Numbered from the stretch's first letter, positions 36,815-46,792 are shown. The stretch is 64,000 nt of DNA from an uncultured Lachnospiraceae bacterium (GCA_902801515.1 CADCII010000011.1:21319-85318), one strand, 5' to 3'. A program made the numbers and translations. Notes: generated by a model from the letters alone, not told the origin.

Positions 36815-37765
36815 TCAGATCCACATCAGCGGATCGTCGATATCCTTCCGCAGCAGGCTCTCCTGGTTTTTCACATTGACCCTGGAGTTCGGTGCAATGG
36901 ATGCTGTGATGAAACAGTTACCGCCGATCACGACATCGTGTCCTATAACAGTCTCCCCGCCGAGAATTGACGCACCCGAATAGATCGTGACATTGTCTTC
37001 GATCGTCGGGTGTCTCTTTTTGCCCTGCAGGTTGTGGCCCGCGCGCGTGGAAAGCGCACCGATGGTAACTCCCTGGTAGATCTTGACATGATTGCCGATG
37101 ATCGTTGTCTCACCGACGACGATGCCTGTGGCATGATCGATCATGAAATATTTGCCGATGGTTGCACCCGGATGCAGGTCGACGCCCGTCTTGTCATGGG
37201 CATATTCTGTCATCATTCGAGGGATCATCGGAACCTTCAGCAGATACAGTTCATGCGCCAGGCGGAATACTGTCATGGCATACAGCCCGGGGTAGCAGAG
37301 GATGATCTCACTCTTGGAATAGGCTGCAGGGTCCCCGTCCAGCATCGCCTGCACGTCTGTGTCCAGATACTCTCTCACTCTGGGAATCCGATGCATGAAC
37401 TCGATCGTGACTCTCTGAGACTCTTCCTGCACAGACTCCGCTGACTTGGTATGAAACTCATCGGTATAGCGGAGCGCGACCTCGATCTGTTCTGACAGAT
37501 TGATGATAATGTCATCCACAATCGTACTGATCGAAGCGTCCATATTGAAAACACGAAGCGATGTGTCCGGATTCATATAGTAGCCGGGGTACACGATCTG
37601 GAACAGTTCCCTGATGATCTTCTCGATCACATTCCTGTCCGGCTCCTTCGCCGCAGCCACTCGGTCGATCGACCTGCCGCCCTGGTAATCCCTCAGAATC
37701 TCCTGGACAACACTGCCCGCCTCATCTTTAAAACTGAACTCTCTCTGATGACCTGCCATACTCAT
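36815..37765 (-). CDS. cysE: Serine O-acetyltransferase
   Basis: It makes O-acetylserine from serine and acetyl-CoA, the entry to cysteine. The C-terminal half is a left-handed beta-helix of hexapeptides (HPGATIGKYFMIDHATGIVV, then TIEDNVTIYSGASILGGETV) holding the DHATG active-site His/Asp. The N-terminal 150 residues are the helical domain of the longer clostridial/Bacteroides-type enzyme. The frame is open back to an ATG at 37885, one base after uvrA, but the intervening Arg/Gly-rich 40 residues look unlike the family. The ATG at 37765 has AGAGACGG just upstream and gives 316 residues, the usual size. It follows uvrA on the same strand; no cysK is in the window. Confidence 0.88.
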   Translation of the reverse strand: MSMAGHQREFSFKDEAGSVVQEILRDYQGGRSIDRVAAAKEPDRNVIEKIIRELFQIVYPGYYMNPDTSLRVFNMDASISTIVDDIIINLSEQIEVALRYTDEFHTKSAESVQEESQRVTIEFMHRIPRVREYLDTDVQAMLDGDPAAYSKSEIILCYPGLYAMTVFRLAHELYLLKVPMIPRMMTEYAHDKTGVDLHPGATIGKYFMIDHATGIVVGETTIIGNHVKIYQGVTIGALSTRAGHNLQGKKRHPTIEDNVTIYSGASILGGETVIGHDVVIGGNCFITASIAPNSRVNVKNQESLLRKDIDDPLMWI

Positions 37766-37886
37766 TTCCGTCTCTTTCTGCTGTAATTCCGGAACCAGAT
37801 ACGCCACCGGCGTACCTGCCGCTCCGCGCCATCCTATTGTAACTGAGGACAGTCCTCTTCGCAATAATCGAATACGTCTGGCCATG

Positions 37887-40800
37887 TCATTTCAGGTAAC
37901 GCTTTACATACTGGCCTGTATAGGACGCCGGCATCGAAGATACCTCCTCCGGCGTTCCCTGGGCGATCACAGTTCCGCCTCCGTCTCCGCCTTCCGGCCC
38001 CAGATCAATCAGATAGTCTGCCGACTTGATCACGTCGAGGTTGTGCTCGATCACGATCACAGTATTGCCTCCGTCCGTCAGCCTCTGCAGGATATCCGTC
38101 AGCTTGTGCACGTCTGCGAAATGAAGTCCTGTCGTGGGTTCGTCCAGGATGTATACGGTCCTTCCGGTACTCCTTCTTGACAGTTCGGTGGCAAGCTTGA
38201 TCCTCTGCGCCTCGCCGCCCGACAGCTGGGTCGAAGGCTGTCCCAGTTTAATGTAGCCAAGCCCGACATCATAGAGAGTCTGGATCTTGGTGCGGATGGA
38301 CGGCACGTGTTCGAAAAACTTCAGCGCCTCCTCGACCGTCATGTCCAGGACCTCATAGATATTCTTCCCTTTGTAGCGCACTTCCAGAGTCTCTCTGTTG
38401 TACCTGTGACCGTGGCATACTTCGCAGGGAACGTAGACATCCGGAAGGAAGTTCATCTCGATCTTGATAATGCCGTCGCCGGAGCACGCCTCGCAGCGGC
38501 CGCCTTTGACGTTAAATGAGAACCTTCCCTTCTTGTAGCCTCTCGCCTTCGAATCGTTGGTGCCTGCGAACAGATCCCTGATCTGGTCAAAGACTCCCGT
38601 GTAGGTGGCGGGGTTGGATCGCGGCGTGCGGCCGATCGGACTCTGGTCGATGCAGATCACCTTGTCCAGTTTGCCGTCCCATTCCACCGACTTGTGCCTT
38701 CCCACGATCTGGTGAGCCCGGTTCAGCTTATTTGCCAGAGTCTTGTAGAGGATCTCATTTACCAGAGAACTCTTGCCTGAGCCGGACACTCCTGTCACGC
38801 AGGTGAAAACACCCAGCGGGAACCTGACGTCGATATTCTTCAGGTTGTTCTCTGAAGCTCCGCTGACCGTAAGCCAGCCTGATGGCTCCCTGCGCTTCTC
38901 CGGCACCGGGATCTGCAGCCTTCCGGACAGATAGGCTCCGGTTATGGACTCTTTGCAGTTCTCGATGTCTTCGGCAGTCCCCGCGCAGACGATCCTCCCC
39001 CCGTGCTCTCCGGCTCCGGGGCCGATGTCGACCAGGAAGTCCGCCGCTCTCATGGTGTCTTCGTCATGTTCCACGACGATCACGGTGTTGCCAAGGTCTC
39101 TCAGGTGGTACAGCGTATTCAGCAGCTTGTCATTGTCCCTCTGGTGGAGGCCGATGGACGGCTCGTCCAGGATATATGCGACGCCCACAAGACCCGATCC
39201 GATCTGCGTCGCCAGACGGATCCTCTGCGCCTCTCCGCCCGACAGTGTTCCTGTCGCGCGGGCAAGGGACAGATAGTCCAGTCCGACGTCGTTGAGAAAT
39301 GAGATCCTCGCGCGGATCTCTTTGAGGATCTGCTCTCCGATCTTCAGCTGCTGGCTGGTCATGCGCATATCGATCGTCCACAGGAACTTCTGCAGGTCGC
39401 CGATGGACAGATTCGTCATCTCATAGATATTCTTATCCCCGACGGTGACTGCCAGGGCACCGGGCTTAAGCCTCTGCCCGCGGCAGGCTTTGCAGGGAGT
39501 AATGCGCATATAAGTCTCGTACTCCGCTTTCATATTTTCGCCGAAAGTCTCACGGTACCTGCGCTGCACATTGCGGATCAGACCTTCGAAGGCAACATCG
39601 TAGACGCCGACTCCCCTCTGTCCGCGGTAATGGACCTTGACCTCACGGCCGTCCGTCCCGTTGATCAGCAGGTCGTGGATCTCCTGCGGATAATCCTTGA
39701 ACGGCGTACTGAGGCTGAAGTGGTACTCATCCGCCAGTGCGTCGAGCAATGATCTTGTAAATGAGCCTTCCTGCCGGCTTGACTGCCATCCCGGCACAAC
39801 GATGGCACCGTCGTCGATGGACAGATCCTTGTTCGGGATCATCAGGTCCTCATCAAATTCCATCTTGTATCCGAGGCCGGTGCATTCAGGGCAGGCTCCG
39901 AAAGGATTATTGAAGGAGAATGAGCGCGGCTCGATCTCTTCTATGGACGTTCCGTCATAGGGGCAGGCGTAATTCTCGGAGAAAGTCAGCATCTCAACAT
40001 CATGGAGCACATCCCCTCCGGCGCCGGTGCCATCTCCGGCATCCGCGCGGCCTGAACCTCTTCCGGATCCTTCACCGGCTGCACCACTTCCGGAACCTTC
40101 ACTGCCTGAGCCGGACACATTTTTCCCGATCTCATCGGGGTGGATATCCTTCGCCTCCTTCGGCCTCTGGACTTCCACATAGGCAAGACCATCCGCCTGG
40201 GACAGCACCTGTTCCAGGGATTCGGACAGACGCTTCTCGATACCCGGCTTCACAATCAGGCGGTCAATCAGAATCTCAATGTTATGCTTGATATTCTTGT
40301 CCAGCGTGATCTCCTCAGACAGTTCATAGAGACTGCCGTCGATACGCACGCGGACATAGCCTGACTTCCTTGCCTGCGCGAGAAGCTTCTCATGCATACC
40401 CTTGCGGCCCCTGACCACCGGTGCGAGCAGCTGCAGGCGGGTCCTCTCAGGAAGCGCCATGAGAGTATCAACCATCTGGTCGATAGTCTGCTTCTTAATC
40501 TCTCTTCCGCAGGTCGGACAGTGCACAACACCGCACCGGGCATAGAGAAGGCGGAAGTAGTCATATACTTCCGTAACCGTACCAACTGTTGATCTGGGAT
40601 TGCGGTTGGTCGACTTCTGATCGATCGAGATCGCAGGCGGGAGGCCCTCCAGGCTGTCTACCTTCGGCTTCTCCATCTGCCCCAGGAACTGCCGCGCATA
40701 GCTGGAGAGCGACTCCATATAGCGCCGCTGCCCCTCTGCGTAGATCGTATCAAAGGCAAGACTGCTCTTGCCCGATCCCGACAATCCAGTCATGACCACC

Positions 40801-40913
40801 AGCTGGTTGCGCGGGATGTCCAGGTCAATATTCTTCAGATTATGCTCTCCGGCTCCGCGAAGACGGATATACTTGCTTATATCCCTCGCAGGCGCCCTTC
40901 TCTTATCCGGCAT
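37887..40913 (-). CDS. uvrA: Excinuclease ABC subunit UvrA with low-complexity insertion
   Basis: DNA-damage sensor of nucleotide excision repair; works as a dimer with UvrB. Seen: Walker A GLSGSGKS (43-50) and a second GVSGSGKS, two LSGGEAQRI signatures, two Walker B sites (ILDEP), and the C-terminal zinc finger CEAC...CEVC complete. At 1,008 residues it is some 60 longer than usual because of a Gly/Ser/Asp/Arg-rich insertion at about 266-303 (bases 40014-40118), in the region before the first zinc module. That module reads CPYD (317-320) and CPEC (341-344), so the second of four zinc ligands is Asp, not Cys. It follows uvrB by 30 bp; the serine acetyltransferase follows it. Confidence 0.97.
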   Translation of the reverse strand: MPDKRRAPARDISKYIRLRGAGEHNLKNIDLDIPRNQLVVMTGLSGSGKSSLAFDTIYAEGQRRYMESLSSYARQFLGQMEKPKVDSLEGLPPAISIDQKSTNRNPRSTVGTVTEVYDYFRLLYARCGVVHCPTCGREIKKQTIDQMVDTLMALPERTRLQLLAPVVRGRKGMHEKLLAQARKSGYVRVRIDGSLYELSEEITLDKNIKHNIEILIDRLIVKPGIEKRLSESLEQVLSQADGLAYVEVQRPKEAKDIHPDEIGKNVSGSGSEGSGSGAAGEGSGRGSGRADAGDGTGAGGDVLHDVEMLTFSENYACPYDGTSIEEIEPRSFSFNNPFGACPECTGLGYKMEFDEDLMIPNKDLSIDDGAIVVPGWQSSRQEGSFTRSLLDALADEYHFSLSTPFKDYPQEIHDLLINGTDGREVKVHYRGQRGVGVYDVAFEGLIRNVQRRYRETFGENMKAEYETYMRITPCKACRGQRLKPGALAVTVGDKNIYEMTNLSIGDLQKFLWTIDMRMTSQQLKIGEQILKEIRARISFLNDVGLDYLSLARATGTLSGGEAQRIRLATQIGSGLVGVAYILDEPSIGLHQRDNDKLLNTLYHLRDLGNTVIVVEHDEDTMRAADFLVDIGPGAGEHGGRIVCAGTAEDIENCKESITGAYLSGRLQIPVPEKRREPSGWLTVSGASENNLKNIDVRFPLGVFTCVTGVSGSGKSSLVNEILYKTLANKLNRAHQIVGRHKSVEWDGKLDKVICIDQSPIGRTPRSNPATYTGVFDQIRDLFAGTNDSKARGYKKGRFSFNVKGGRCEACSGDGIIKIEMNFLPDVYVPCEVCHGHRYNRETLEVRYKGKNIYEVLDMTVEEALKFFEHVPSIRTKIQTLYDVGLGYIKLGQPSTQLSGGEAQRIKLATELSRRSTGRTVYILDEPTTGLHFADVHKLTDILQRLTDGGNTVIVIEHNLDVIKSADYLIDLGPEGGDGGGTVIAQGTPEEVSSMPASYTGQYVKRYLK

Positions 40914-40943
40914 AAAAACCTCTCAATCGTATGCTGCTGTTCC

Positions 40944-42926
40944 TCAGTCCAGGTCCTGCAGAACCTTCTTCAGCTCTATCATCTTGTCACGCAGCTGCGC
41001 TGCTGCTTCGAAGTTCAGGTCTGCGGCCGCCTTTCTCATCTGCTTCTCTATATCCGCGATCAGTTTCTCCAGTTCCCTGCGGCTCATGGATTCCGGATCT
41101 TTCTCGAACTCTGCTTCTGACTGTGCGATATCCTTCGAGATCGCGATCAGGTCACGGACCTTCTTGCGGATCGTAGTCGGCGTAATACCATGCTGTTCGT
41201 TGTACTTCTGCTGGGCTGCCCTTCTGCGGTTTGTCTCGCTGATGGCTTTGTTCATGGAGTCAGTCATGGTATCCGCGTACATGATGACATGACCCTCGGA
41301 GTTTCTGGCGGCTCTTCCGATCGTCTGGATCAGTGATGTCTCCGATCTCAGGAAGCCTTCCTTGTCTGCATCCAGAATCGCGACCAGGGTGATCTCCGGG
41401 ATGTCCAGACCTTCTCTGAGCAGGTTGATGCCGACCAGGACGTCGAATACATTCAGACGCATATCGCGGATGATCTTCGAGCGCTCCAGTGTGTCGATAT
41501 CCGAGTGCAGGTACTGCACACGGATCCCTGCGTCCTTCAGGAACTCGGTCAGGTCCTCTGCCATCCGTTTGGTCAGTGTGGTGACCAGTATCTTGTTCCC
41601 CTTCGCGGTCTCTTTGTTGATCTCGCCGATCAGGTCATCCACCTGTCCTGCAACAGGACGGACATCGATCGCCGGATCCAGAAGTCCGGTCGGACGGATG
41701 ATCTGTTCTGTGCGCAGCAGTTCATGCTGCTCTTCATAGGGACCGGGGGTTGCGGAAACGAACATGATCTGGTCGATCTTGTCCTCGAACTCCTCAAACT
41801 GCAGCGGACGGTTGTCTTTCGCGCTGGGAAGCCGGAACCCGTAATCCACCAGAGTGGTCTTGCGGGACTGGTCTCCGTTGTACATGGCGCGAAGCTGCGG
41901 CAGTGTCATATGGGACTCGTCGATGATGATCAGGAATTCATCAGGGAAATAATCCAGCAGTGTCTGGGGCGGCGTCCCGGGGGACCTGCCGTCCATATGC
42001 CTTGAGTAATTCTCGATGCCGGAACAGAAGCCGGTCTCCCTGAGCATCTCGATGTCATAGTTGGTGCGCTCTGAGATCCTCTGTGCTTCCAGCAGCTTAT
42101 CCTCAGAGCGGAACAGTTTTACCTGTTCTTCCAGTTCCTCTTTGATTCCGCGGATCGCTTCCTGCACTTTCCAGTCAGGAGTGACATAATGAGACGCCGG
42201 GAACACGCCGATGAAGCTCAGGGAACTTTTAGCCTGTCCGGTCAGCGGATCGATCTGGGTGATCCGGTCGATCTCATCTCCGAAAAACTCCACCCTGTAG
42301 GCGAAGTCATCCGTATCCGCCGGGAAGATATCCAGGACATCCCCCCTGACCCGGAAAGTAGAACGGTGAAAATCAACGTCGCTTCTGTCATAGTGAAGGT
42401 GGACCAGTTTCTTCAGGATCTCATTGCGGTCCCGCTCTTCCCCGACCCTCAGGTACAGGGCCATCTCCTTGAAATCGACAGGGCTGCCGAGTCCATAGAT
42501 ACAGGAAACGGAACTGACCACGATAACATCATTTCTCCCCACAAGGGAAGCTGTCGCGGACAGACGCAGCTTATCGATCTCGTCATTGATCGATGAATCC
42601 TTCTCAATATAGGTATCCGTCTGGGGCACATATGCCTCAGGCTGGTAATAATCATAGTAAGAGACAAAATACTCCACCGCGTTCTCCGGAAAGAACTCTT
42701 TGAACTCTCCGTAGAGCTGAGCGGCAAGCGTTTTATTATGAGCGATGACAAGGGTCGGCTTCTGCAGATTCTGTATTACATTGGCCATGGTAAATGTCTT
42801 ACCCGAGCCGGTAACGCCGAGCAGTGTCTGTGCCTGGTTGCCCTGCCTGAACCCCTCTGTCAGAGCCTCTATTGCCTCCGGCTGGTCGCCGGTGGGCTGA
42901 TAGTCAGAATGCAGTTTGAATTCCAT
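40944..42926 (-). CDS. uvrB: Excinuclease ABC subunit UvrB
   Basis: DNA helicase-like subunit that verifies lesions and recruits UvrC. The 660 residues show Walker A GVTGSGKT (37-44), the strand-separating beta-hairpin [20 protein letters not shown], the DESH box ([11 protein letters not shown]), helicase motif [11 protein letters not shown], and the C-terminal UVR domain ([17 protein letters not shown]) that binds UvrC. The ATG at 42926 has AGGA 8 nt upstream. It is first gene of uvrB-uvrA and has its own promoter with a LexA-like site. Confidence 0.98.
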   Translation of the reverse strand: MEFKLHSDYQPTGDQPEAIEALTEGFRQGNQAQTLLGVTGSGKTFTMANVIQNLQKPTLVIAHNKTLAAQLYGEFKEFFPENAVEYFVSYYDYYQPEAYVPQTDTYIEKDSSINDEIDKLRLSATASLVGRNDVIVVSSVSCIYGLGSPVDFKEMALYLRVGEERDRNEILKKLVHLHYDRSDVDFHRSTFRVRGDVLDIFPADTDDFAYRVEFFGDEIDRITQIDPLTGQAKSSLSFIGVFPASHYVTPDWKVQEAIRGIKEELEEQVKLFRSEDKLLEAQRISERTNYDIEMLRETGFCSGIENYSRHMDGRSPGTPPQTLLDYFPDEFLIIIDESHMTLPQLRAMYNGDQSRKTTLVDYGFRLPSAKDNRPLQFEEFEDKIDQIMFVSATPGPYEEQHELLRTEQIIRPTGLLDPAIDVRPVAGQVDDLIGEINKETAKGNKILVTTLTKRMAEDLTEFLKDAGIRVQYLHSDIDTLERSKIIRDMRLNVFDVLVGINLLREGLDIPEITLVAILDADKEGFLRSETSLIQTIGRAARNSEGHVIMYADTMTDSMNKAISETNRRRAAQQKYNEQHGITPTTIRKKVRDLIAISKDIAQSEAEFEKDPESMSRRELEKLIADIEKQMRKAAADLNFEAAAQLRDKMIELKKVLQDLD

Positions 42927-42953
42927 ATCCGGTCCTGTCCTTTATTCAAAACA

Positions 42954-42968
42954 CCGCCCAGGAGGCGG
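42954..42968 (-). other. Leader hairpin before uvrB
   Basis: CCGCC (42954-42958) and GGCGG (42964-42968) form a short GC stem followed on the minus strand by TGTTTTG. It lies within the uvrB leader and could be a weak second terminator for the upstream ABC operon or an attenuator. Confidence 0.4.
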
Positions 42969-42994
42969 AGCTTTTCTCCCAATGAAACAAAAAT

Positions 42995-43033
42995 ATATGA
43001 GCCCTCACAGTATAGCATGTGCAGGGCTCATAT
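42995..43033 (-). terminator. Terminator of the sugar ABC operon
   Basis: ATATGAGCCCT (42995-43005) and AGGGCTCATAT (43023-43033) form a perfect 11-bp stem, followed on the minus strand by ATTTTTGTTT. It ends the permease transcript 25 nt after the stop codon and also contains the uvrB -10 box. Confidence 0.85.
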
Positions 43034-43048
43034 GCAAACATTTGTTCT
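43009..43048 (-). promoter_or_regulatory. uvrB promoter with LexA/SOS-box-like site
   Basis: On the minus strand TTGCAT (43032-43037) and TATACT (43009-43014) are 17 nt apart. Overlapping the -35, AGAACAAATGTTTG (43035-43048) matches the Bacillus/Clostridium LexA consensus GAAC-N4-GTTY at 12 of 14 positions of the longer form. SOS control of uvrB is well known in Firmicutes. The start point would fall inside the preceding operon's terminator stem. Confidence 0.65.
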
Positions 43049-43057
43049 GTATTCGGA

Positions 43058-44065
43058 TCAGGCTTTGCGCAGTTTCTCACGGATCTTCGGAGTTACGATC
43101 TGGATCGCGATAACTACCAGAAGGATCACGCCCTTGATCGCGTTATTGATCAGGGAGTCCATCTTCAGGGCAACGATGATCTTGTCGATGACGGTGTAGG
43201 ACATGGCGCCGAACAGAACGCCCAGGATCCTTCCCTTTCCGCCGCTCATGCTGATGCCTCCGAGGACGACTGCAGAGATCGCGTACATCTCATAGCTGTT
43301 TCCGGTGGTTGCCGGGTCTGAAGAGGCGTTCATGCCGATCCAGACGAAGGATGCCAGTCCGACCAGAAGGCCGGTGATCGTGAAGACCACAACCTTGATA
43401 TGCGGAACGCTGATTCCGGTCATAAGGGCTGCCTTCGGGTTGCTTCCTACCGCATACACCTTCTTGCCGAACTTGGTCGAGGTTGAGATGTATACAAACA
43501 GGACTGTGATGGCGATCAGGATCAGACCCACGTTCGGAACGGTAAACAGTTTGCCGTTTCCGAAATCATAGAAGGGCTTATACTGCGAATTCGCATTGAC
43601 CATCTTATACACGGAGCTGCCTCCGCCGATCAGTTCCTTGCCGATATGCTGGCAGAAGTACTGCGACAGCGAACGGAAGATCAGCATGGTAGCCAGTGTC
43701 GCGATGAACGCCGGGATCTCCAGGCGTCCGACCAGCAGACCGTTCAGCAGGCCGAGTACTGCGCCGAAGGCAAGGCTGAACAGCAGAGTAAGAAGTACGC
43801 TGTTGGTAACGTTGAAGATCACTACCGAGAAGCCCGAGACGATGGCCAGCATGGAGCCGACCGACAGATCGATGTCTCCGGTCAGGCAAATCATGCCCAT
43901 GCCTACCGCGATGATTCCGACTGCCGCCGAATGGCGGAAGATGTTCATTGCCGCCGGCCATGTAATGCCGTTGTTGGTGATCATGTAGACGATCAGAATG
44001 ATCACAAACACGAATATATAACTGTACTCTCCCAGAAATCTAGTAAATCCTGATTTATTTTTCAT
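43058..44065 (-). CDS. Sugar ABC transporter permease (RbsC/MglC type)
   Basis: A 335-residue integral membrane protein with about ten hydrophobic segments and the family loop GDIDLSVGSMLAIVSGFSVV, followed by GxxxGLLNGLLVGRLEIPAFIATLATM. The C-terminal half carries AVGSNPKAALMTGI and the AVVLGGISMSGGKGRILGVLFGA stretch seen in ribose/galactose-type permeases. The ATG at 44065 is preceded by GGGGAGGAGAG and overlaps the end of the ATPase gene by 11 bp, indicating coupled translation. It is last in the operon, before the terminator at 42995-43033. The substrate cannot be assigned; a monosaccharide or polyol is likely. Confidence 0.92.
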   Translation of the reverse strand: MKNKSGFTRFLGEYSYIFVFVIILIVYMITNNGITWPAAMNIFRHSAAVGIIAVGMGMICLTGDIDLSVGSMLAIVSGFSVVIFNVTNSVLLTLLFSLAFGAVLGLLNGLLVGRLEIPAFIATLATMLIFRSLSQYFCQHIGKELIGGGSSVYKMVNANSQYKPFYDFGNGKLFTVPNVGLILIAITVLFVYISTSTKFGKKVYAVGSNPKAALMTGISVPHIKVVVFTITGLLVGLASFVWIGMNASSDPATTGNSYEMYAISAVVLGGISMSGGKGRILGVLFGAMSYTVIDKIIVALKMDSLINNAIKGVILLVVIAIQIVTPKIREKLRKA

Positions 44066-45572
44066 AACTCTCCTCCCCTGCCTGCTGCGCACCGATGGAA
44101 TTAGTAGAATAACGCATGACTGTTGTCTCATCGATCTGGTCATTTTCCAGAGTTCCGATGATCGATCCGTTATAGAACACGTGGCATATATCCGCGACAT
44201 TGCGGATCTCCGGTACCTCCATCGAGGTGAAGAGGATCGTCTTGCCCTCTCCCGCCAGCTGTTCCATCAGCCGGTAGATCTCTGTTTTGGCGCCAACGTC
44301 GATTCCCTGTGTCGGATTGTCAAACAGCAATATCTGCGCACCGGTATTCAGCCATCTGGCAATGAAGACCTTCTGCTGGTTGCCGCCGGACAGTGATGTG
44401 ATCGGATCCTGGCTGCTGACTGCCTTGATATTCAGCAGATCTTTGTACTGTTCATACTTCTGCTGTTCCTGTGCCTTCCTGATATGGAATTTGCCGGACG
44501 AGAGCGTCTGCTCCGCAAGGGAGAGGTTCTCTCCGATCGTCATGTCCGGAATAACGGAATTCTCCTTGCGGTTGGACGGCAGAAGCCCCATTCCGGAACG
44601 CATGGATCCATGGATGTCTCCGTGTTTTACCGGCGCTCCGTTGATGGTCATGCTGCCGCTCCAGGAAGATGTGATCCCGAACATGCACTGCAGAAGCTCG
44701 CTTGCTCCGGAACCCTGCAGGCCGGTCATTCCGATCACCGCACCTTTTCTAACCTCCATACTGATATCGTGGAACCCGGGTCCTGTAAAATGATCCAGTT
44801 TCAGCACAACATCCCCTGTCTCACGGGGAGTATAGATATCGCCTGAAGAGTAGGTCCTGCCGACCATCATGCTGATAATGCTGTCTGTATCCGTCTCGCT
44901 GAGCTTTCCGTTTCCGATGAACTCTCCGTTCCTGAATACTGTATAGCTGTCCGCGAGGGCAAAGATCTCCGGCATCTTATGGGATATGAAAATGAACGCG
45001 GTTCCTTTTTCTCTGAGGCCGCGGATAATGCCGAACAGATGCTCGATCTCCGCATTGTTCAGAGCGGTTGTCGGCTCATCGAGTATGAGGAGCTTTGCCT
45101 CAAAAAAGAGCGCTTTGGATATCTCCAGGAGCTGTTTCTGACTGGTAGTCAGCTCCGATACCCTGGCCCGGGGATCTACATTCACGCCCAGCTGCGTGAA
45201 GAGGTCCTCCGCCTCTTTGATCATCCGTTTCTTGTCGGTCTTTCCAAGTTTATTTGTATACTCTTTCCCAAGGAAAATATTCTCATAGACCGTAAGGTCG
45301 TTGAACAGATTCAGCTCCTGATGAACAAATGCGATTCCTGCCTTCTCGGAATCACGGACCGTGGTGTCCTTCAGTTCCTGCCCGTCGAATATGACCGTTC
45401 CGCTGTCGCGGGTATATACTCCGGTCAGGATGTTCATCAGAGTGGATTTGCCGGCTCCGTTCTCCCCCAGAAGCGCATGCACCTCTCCCTTTTCAACGGT
45501 CAGGGAGACATCTTTCAGGACCTGTACGCCGCTGAAGGATTTATTTATCCCGCGCATTTCCAGTAAACTCAT
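44055..45572 (-). CDS. Sugar ABC transporter ATP-binding protein (RbsA/MglA type)
   Basis: The 505 residues hold two fused ABC domains, typical of carbohydrate CUT2 importers. The N-terminal half is canonical: GENGAGKST (36-44), TTSQKQLLEISKAL, LLILDEPTTALN, ISHKM. The C-terminal half is degenerate at Walker A (GLQGSGASE, about 282; no GKS/T). It has an intact LSGGNQQK signature, but Walker B reads LLFDNPTQGID, with Asn at the catalytic Glu position. Asymmetric active sites are normal in this family, though the Glu-to-Asn change is worth noting. GAGGTG lies 5 nt before the ATG. It follows the binding-protein gene after 170 bp of stable hairpins. Confidence 0.94.
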   Translation of the reverse strand: MSLLEMRGINKSFSGVQVLKDVSLTVEKGEVHALLGENGAGKSTLMNILTGVYTRDSGTVIFDGQELKDTTVRDSEKAGIAFVHQELNLFNDLTVYENIFLGKEYTNKLGKTDKKRMIKEAEDLFTQLGVNVDPRARVSELTTSQKQLLEISKALFFEAKLLILDEPTTALNNAEIEHLFGIIRGLREKGTAFIFISHKMPEIFALADSYTVFRNGEFIGNGKLSETDTDSIISMMVGRTYSSGDIYTPRETGDVVLKLDHFTGPGFHDISMEVRKGAVIGMTGLQGSGASELLQCMFGITSSWSGSMTINGAPVKHGDIHGSMRSGMGLLPSNRKENSVIPDMTIGENLSLAEQTLSSGKFHIRKAQEQQKYEQYKDLLNIKAVSSQDPITSLSGGNQQKVFIARWLNTGAQILLFDNPTQGIDVGAKTEIYRLMEQLAGEGKTILFTSMEVPEIRNVADICHVFYNGSIIGTLENDQIDETTVMRYSTNSIGAQQAGEESYEK

Positions 45573-45587
45573 ACTACACCTCGCTGC

Positions 45588-45692
45588 GGGGCAGTCCTGC
45601 CCCGGAATAATAGTCAGGCTGCAGCCAGGCCGGTTATCTTCCGGCCGGACCTGCCCCTGCCCGAAAGGAGCCCGGCGCTTAACCGGCCGGGC
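45588..45692 (-). promoter_or_regulatory. Three GC-rich intercistronic hairpins between binding-protein and ATPase genes
   Basis: GGGGCAG/CTGCCCC (45588-45603), GGCCGG/CCGGCC (45628-45646) and GCCCGGC/GCCGGGC (45670-45692) are consecutive stems. They lie in the 170-bp gap. None has a good T-run. Such structures usually protect the upstream mRNA from 3' decay or cause partial termination, raising binding-protein levels over the membrane subunits. Confidence 0.6.
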
Positions 45693-45742
45693 CCTTTATC
45701 TGTCTGTGCTTCACAAATGCGCATCAGCTGCGCTTCTGCTGA

Positions 45743-46792
45743 TCAGAAGGACGGATAATCCGCAACATTCTCAGCAGTAACGTTCTCGCATGCGATCACG
45801 TGATCCTGCTCGACTTCGTCGCCGTTCAGGTAATCAACCATATCCTGGATCGCAGTCTGGATCATAGCCGGGCTGTAGGTTACAGATACAAGTCCGCTGA
45901 ACTTCTCTGCGATATCGGTATAGGTCTCGCCGCGAAGGACTGCGTAGAACTCATCGAGTCCGCCGCATCCGGAGAGGACCGGGCCGTTTCCGAGGAAGGT
46001 TTCCTTGGTTGCGTCGTCGATTCCGCCGCCCTCAAGTGCCTCGAGGATACCCATAGCCAGCTCGTCGTCTTCTGAGTAGAACCATTTGATCTCAGCATTA
46101 GCCGCATCGCCCATCAGAGACTCGAAGGAAGTCTTGGTGTCAGAACGGCTCCAGTTCATAGCGCCTGAGTAGGTGATGGAATCCAGCTGATCCTCAGTCC
46201 ATTTTGCGTCGTCGGCAATGGTCTCGCCCTCGAACTCCAGCTCGCCGGTGATATACTTGGTGAAGCCTTCGTCACGCAGCGTGGTAACGGAAGAGGTGTC
46301 GCCTTCATAGACATAGACTGCATCGCCGGGAGCCATTCCCAGAGATACGAAATATGCCGCGCAGGCAGCGCCGATGCCTTCATTGTCGCCCTTGACATTG
46401 GAGACTGCTGTGTCCGCGATGTCCCCGATGATACGGTCGAACGCCACATACGGAACTTCCGCGTCTACGATCTGCTGGATCGCGGACTGTACGGTGTCGT
46501 CGATCGGCTGGATAACGAATGCGATATTGTCCTCACCCTTTGCAAGGATATCTTCGATATTCGCTGTCTGGGTAGCTGCATCCTGGCAGGTGATCAGTTC
46601 TGCAGTGTAGGTTCCTTCCGCATTGACTTCTTCAATCTTCTCTTTTGCGAAAGTCGCGACGGAACCGGTCCAGCCGTGATCCTCCGGTGCTGTAAGGACA
46701 TAGATGTGAGCTGCGTCATCAGCATATGCTCCGATGCTGAGTGCTCCGACAGCCAGTACGGTAGCCATCAGTCCTGCCAACTGTTTTCTCAT
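45743..46792 (-). CDS. Sugar-type ABC transporter substrate-binding protein
   Basis: A periplasmic-binding-protein type 1 fold of 349 residues. Signal peptide MRKQLAGLMATVLAVGALS is probably cut after AYA-DD. The mature start HIYVLTAPEDHGWTGSVATF, the FVIQPIDDTVQSAIQQIVDA turn, VAFDRIIGD, and WFYSEDDELAMGILEAL resemble ribose/galactose binders. The ATG at 46792 has AAAGGGAGG well placed. There is no lipobox cysteine, unusual for a Gram-positive binding protein, which would otherwise be lost from the cell. It is cotranscribed with the Gfo/Idh gene before it and the ATPase and permease after it. Confidence 0.93.
   Translation of the reverse strand: MRKQLAGLMATVLAVGALSIGAYADDAAHIYVLTAPEDHGWTGSVATFAKEKIEEVNAEGTYTAELITCQDAATQTANIEDILAKGEDNIAFVIQPIDDTVQSAIQQIVDAEVPYVAFDRIIGDIADTAVSNVKGDNEGIGAACAAYFVSLGMAPGDAVYVYEGDTSSVTTLRDEGFTKYITGELEFEGETIADDAKWTEDQLDSITYSGAMNWSRSDTKTSFESLMGDAANAEIKWFYSEDDELAMGILEALEGGGIDDATKETFLGNGPVLSGCGGLDEFYAVLRGETYTDIAEKFSGLVSVTYSPAMIQTAIQDMVDYLNGDEVEQDHVIACENVTAENVADYPSF

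Noticed and set aside
36795-36831. CGCTGATG/CATCAGCG inverted repeat as a terminator between the ligase and serine acetyltransferase genes
   Set aside because: The loop is long (21 nt), there is no T-run on either strand, and one arm lies in coding sequence.
44066-44200. N-terminal extension of the sugar permease to 44200
   Set aside because: It lies inside the ATPase gene, has no ribosome site, and the ATG at 44065 follows an excellent one.
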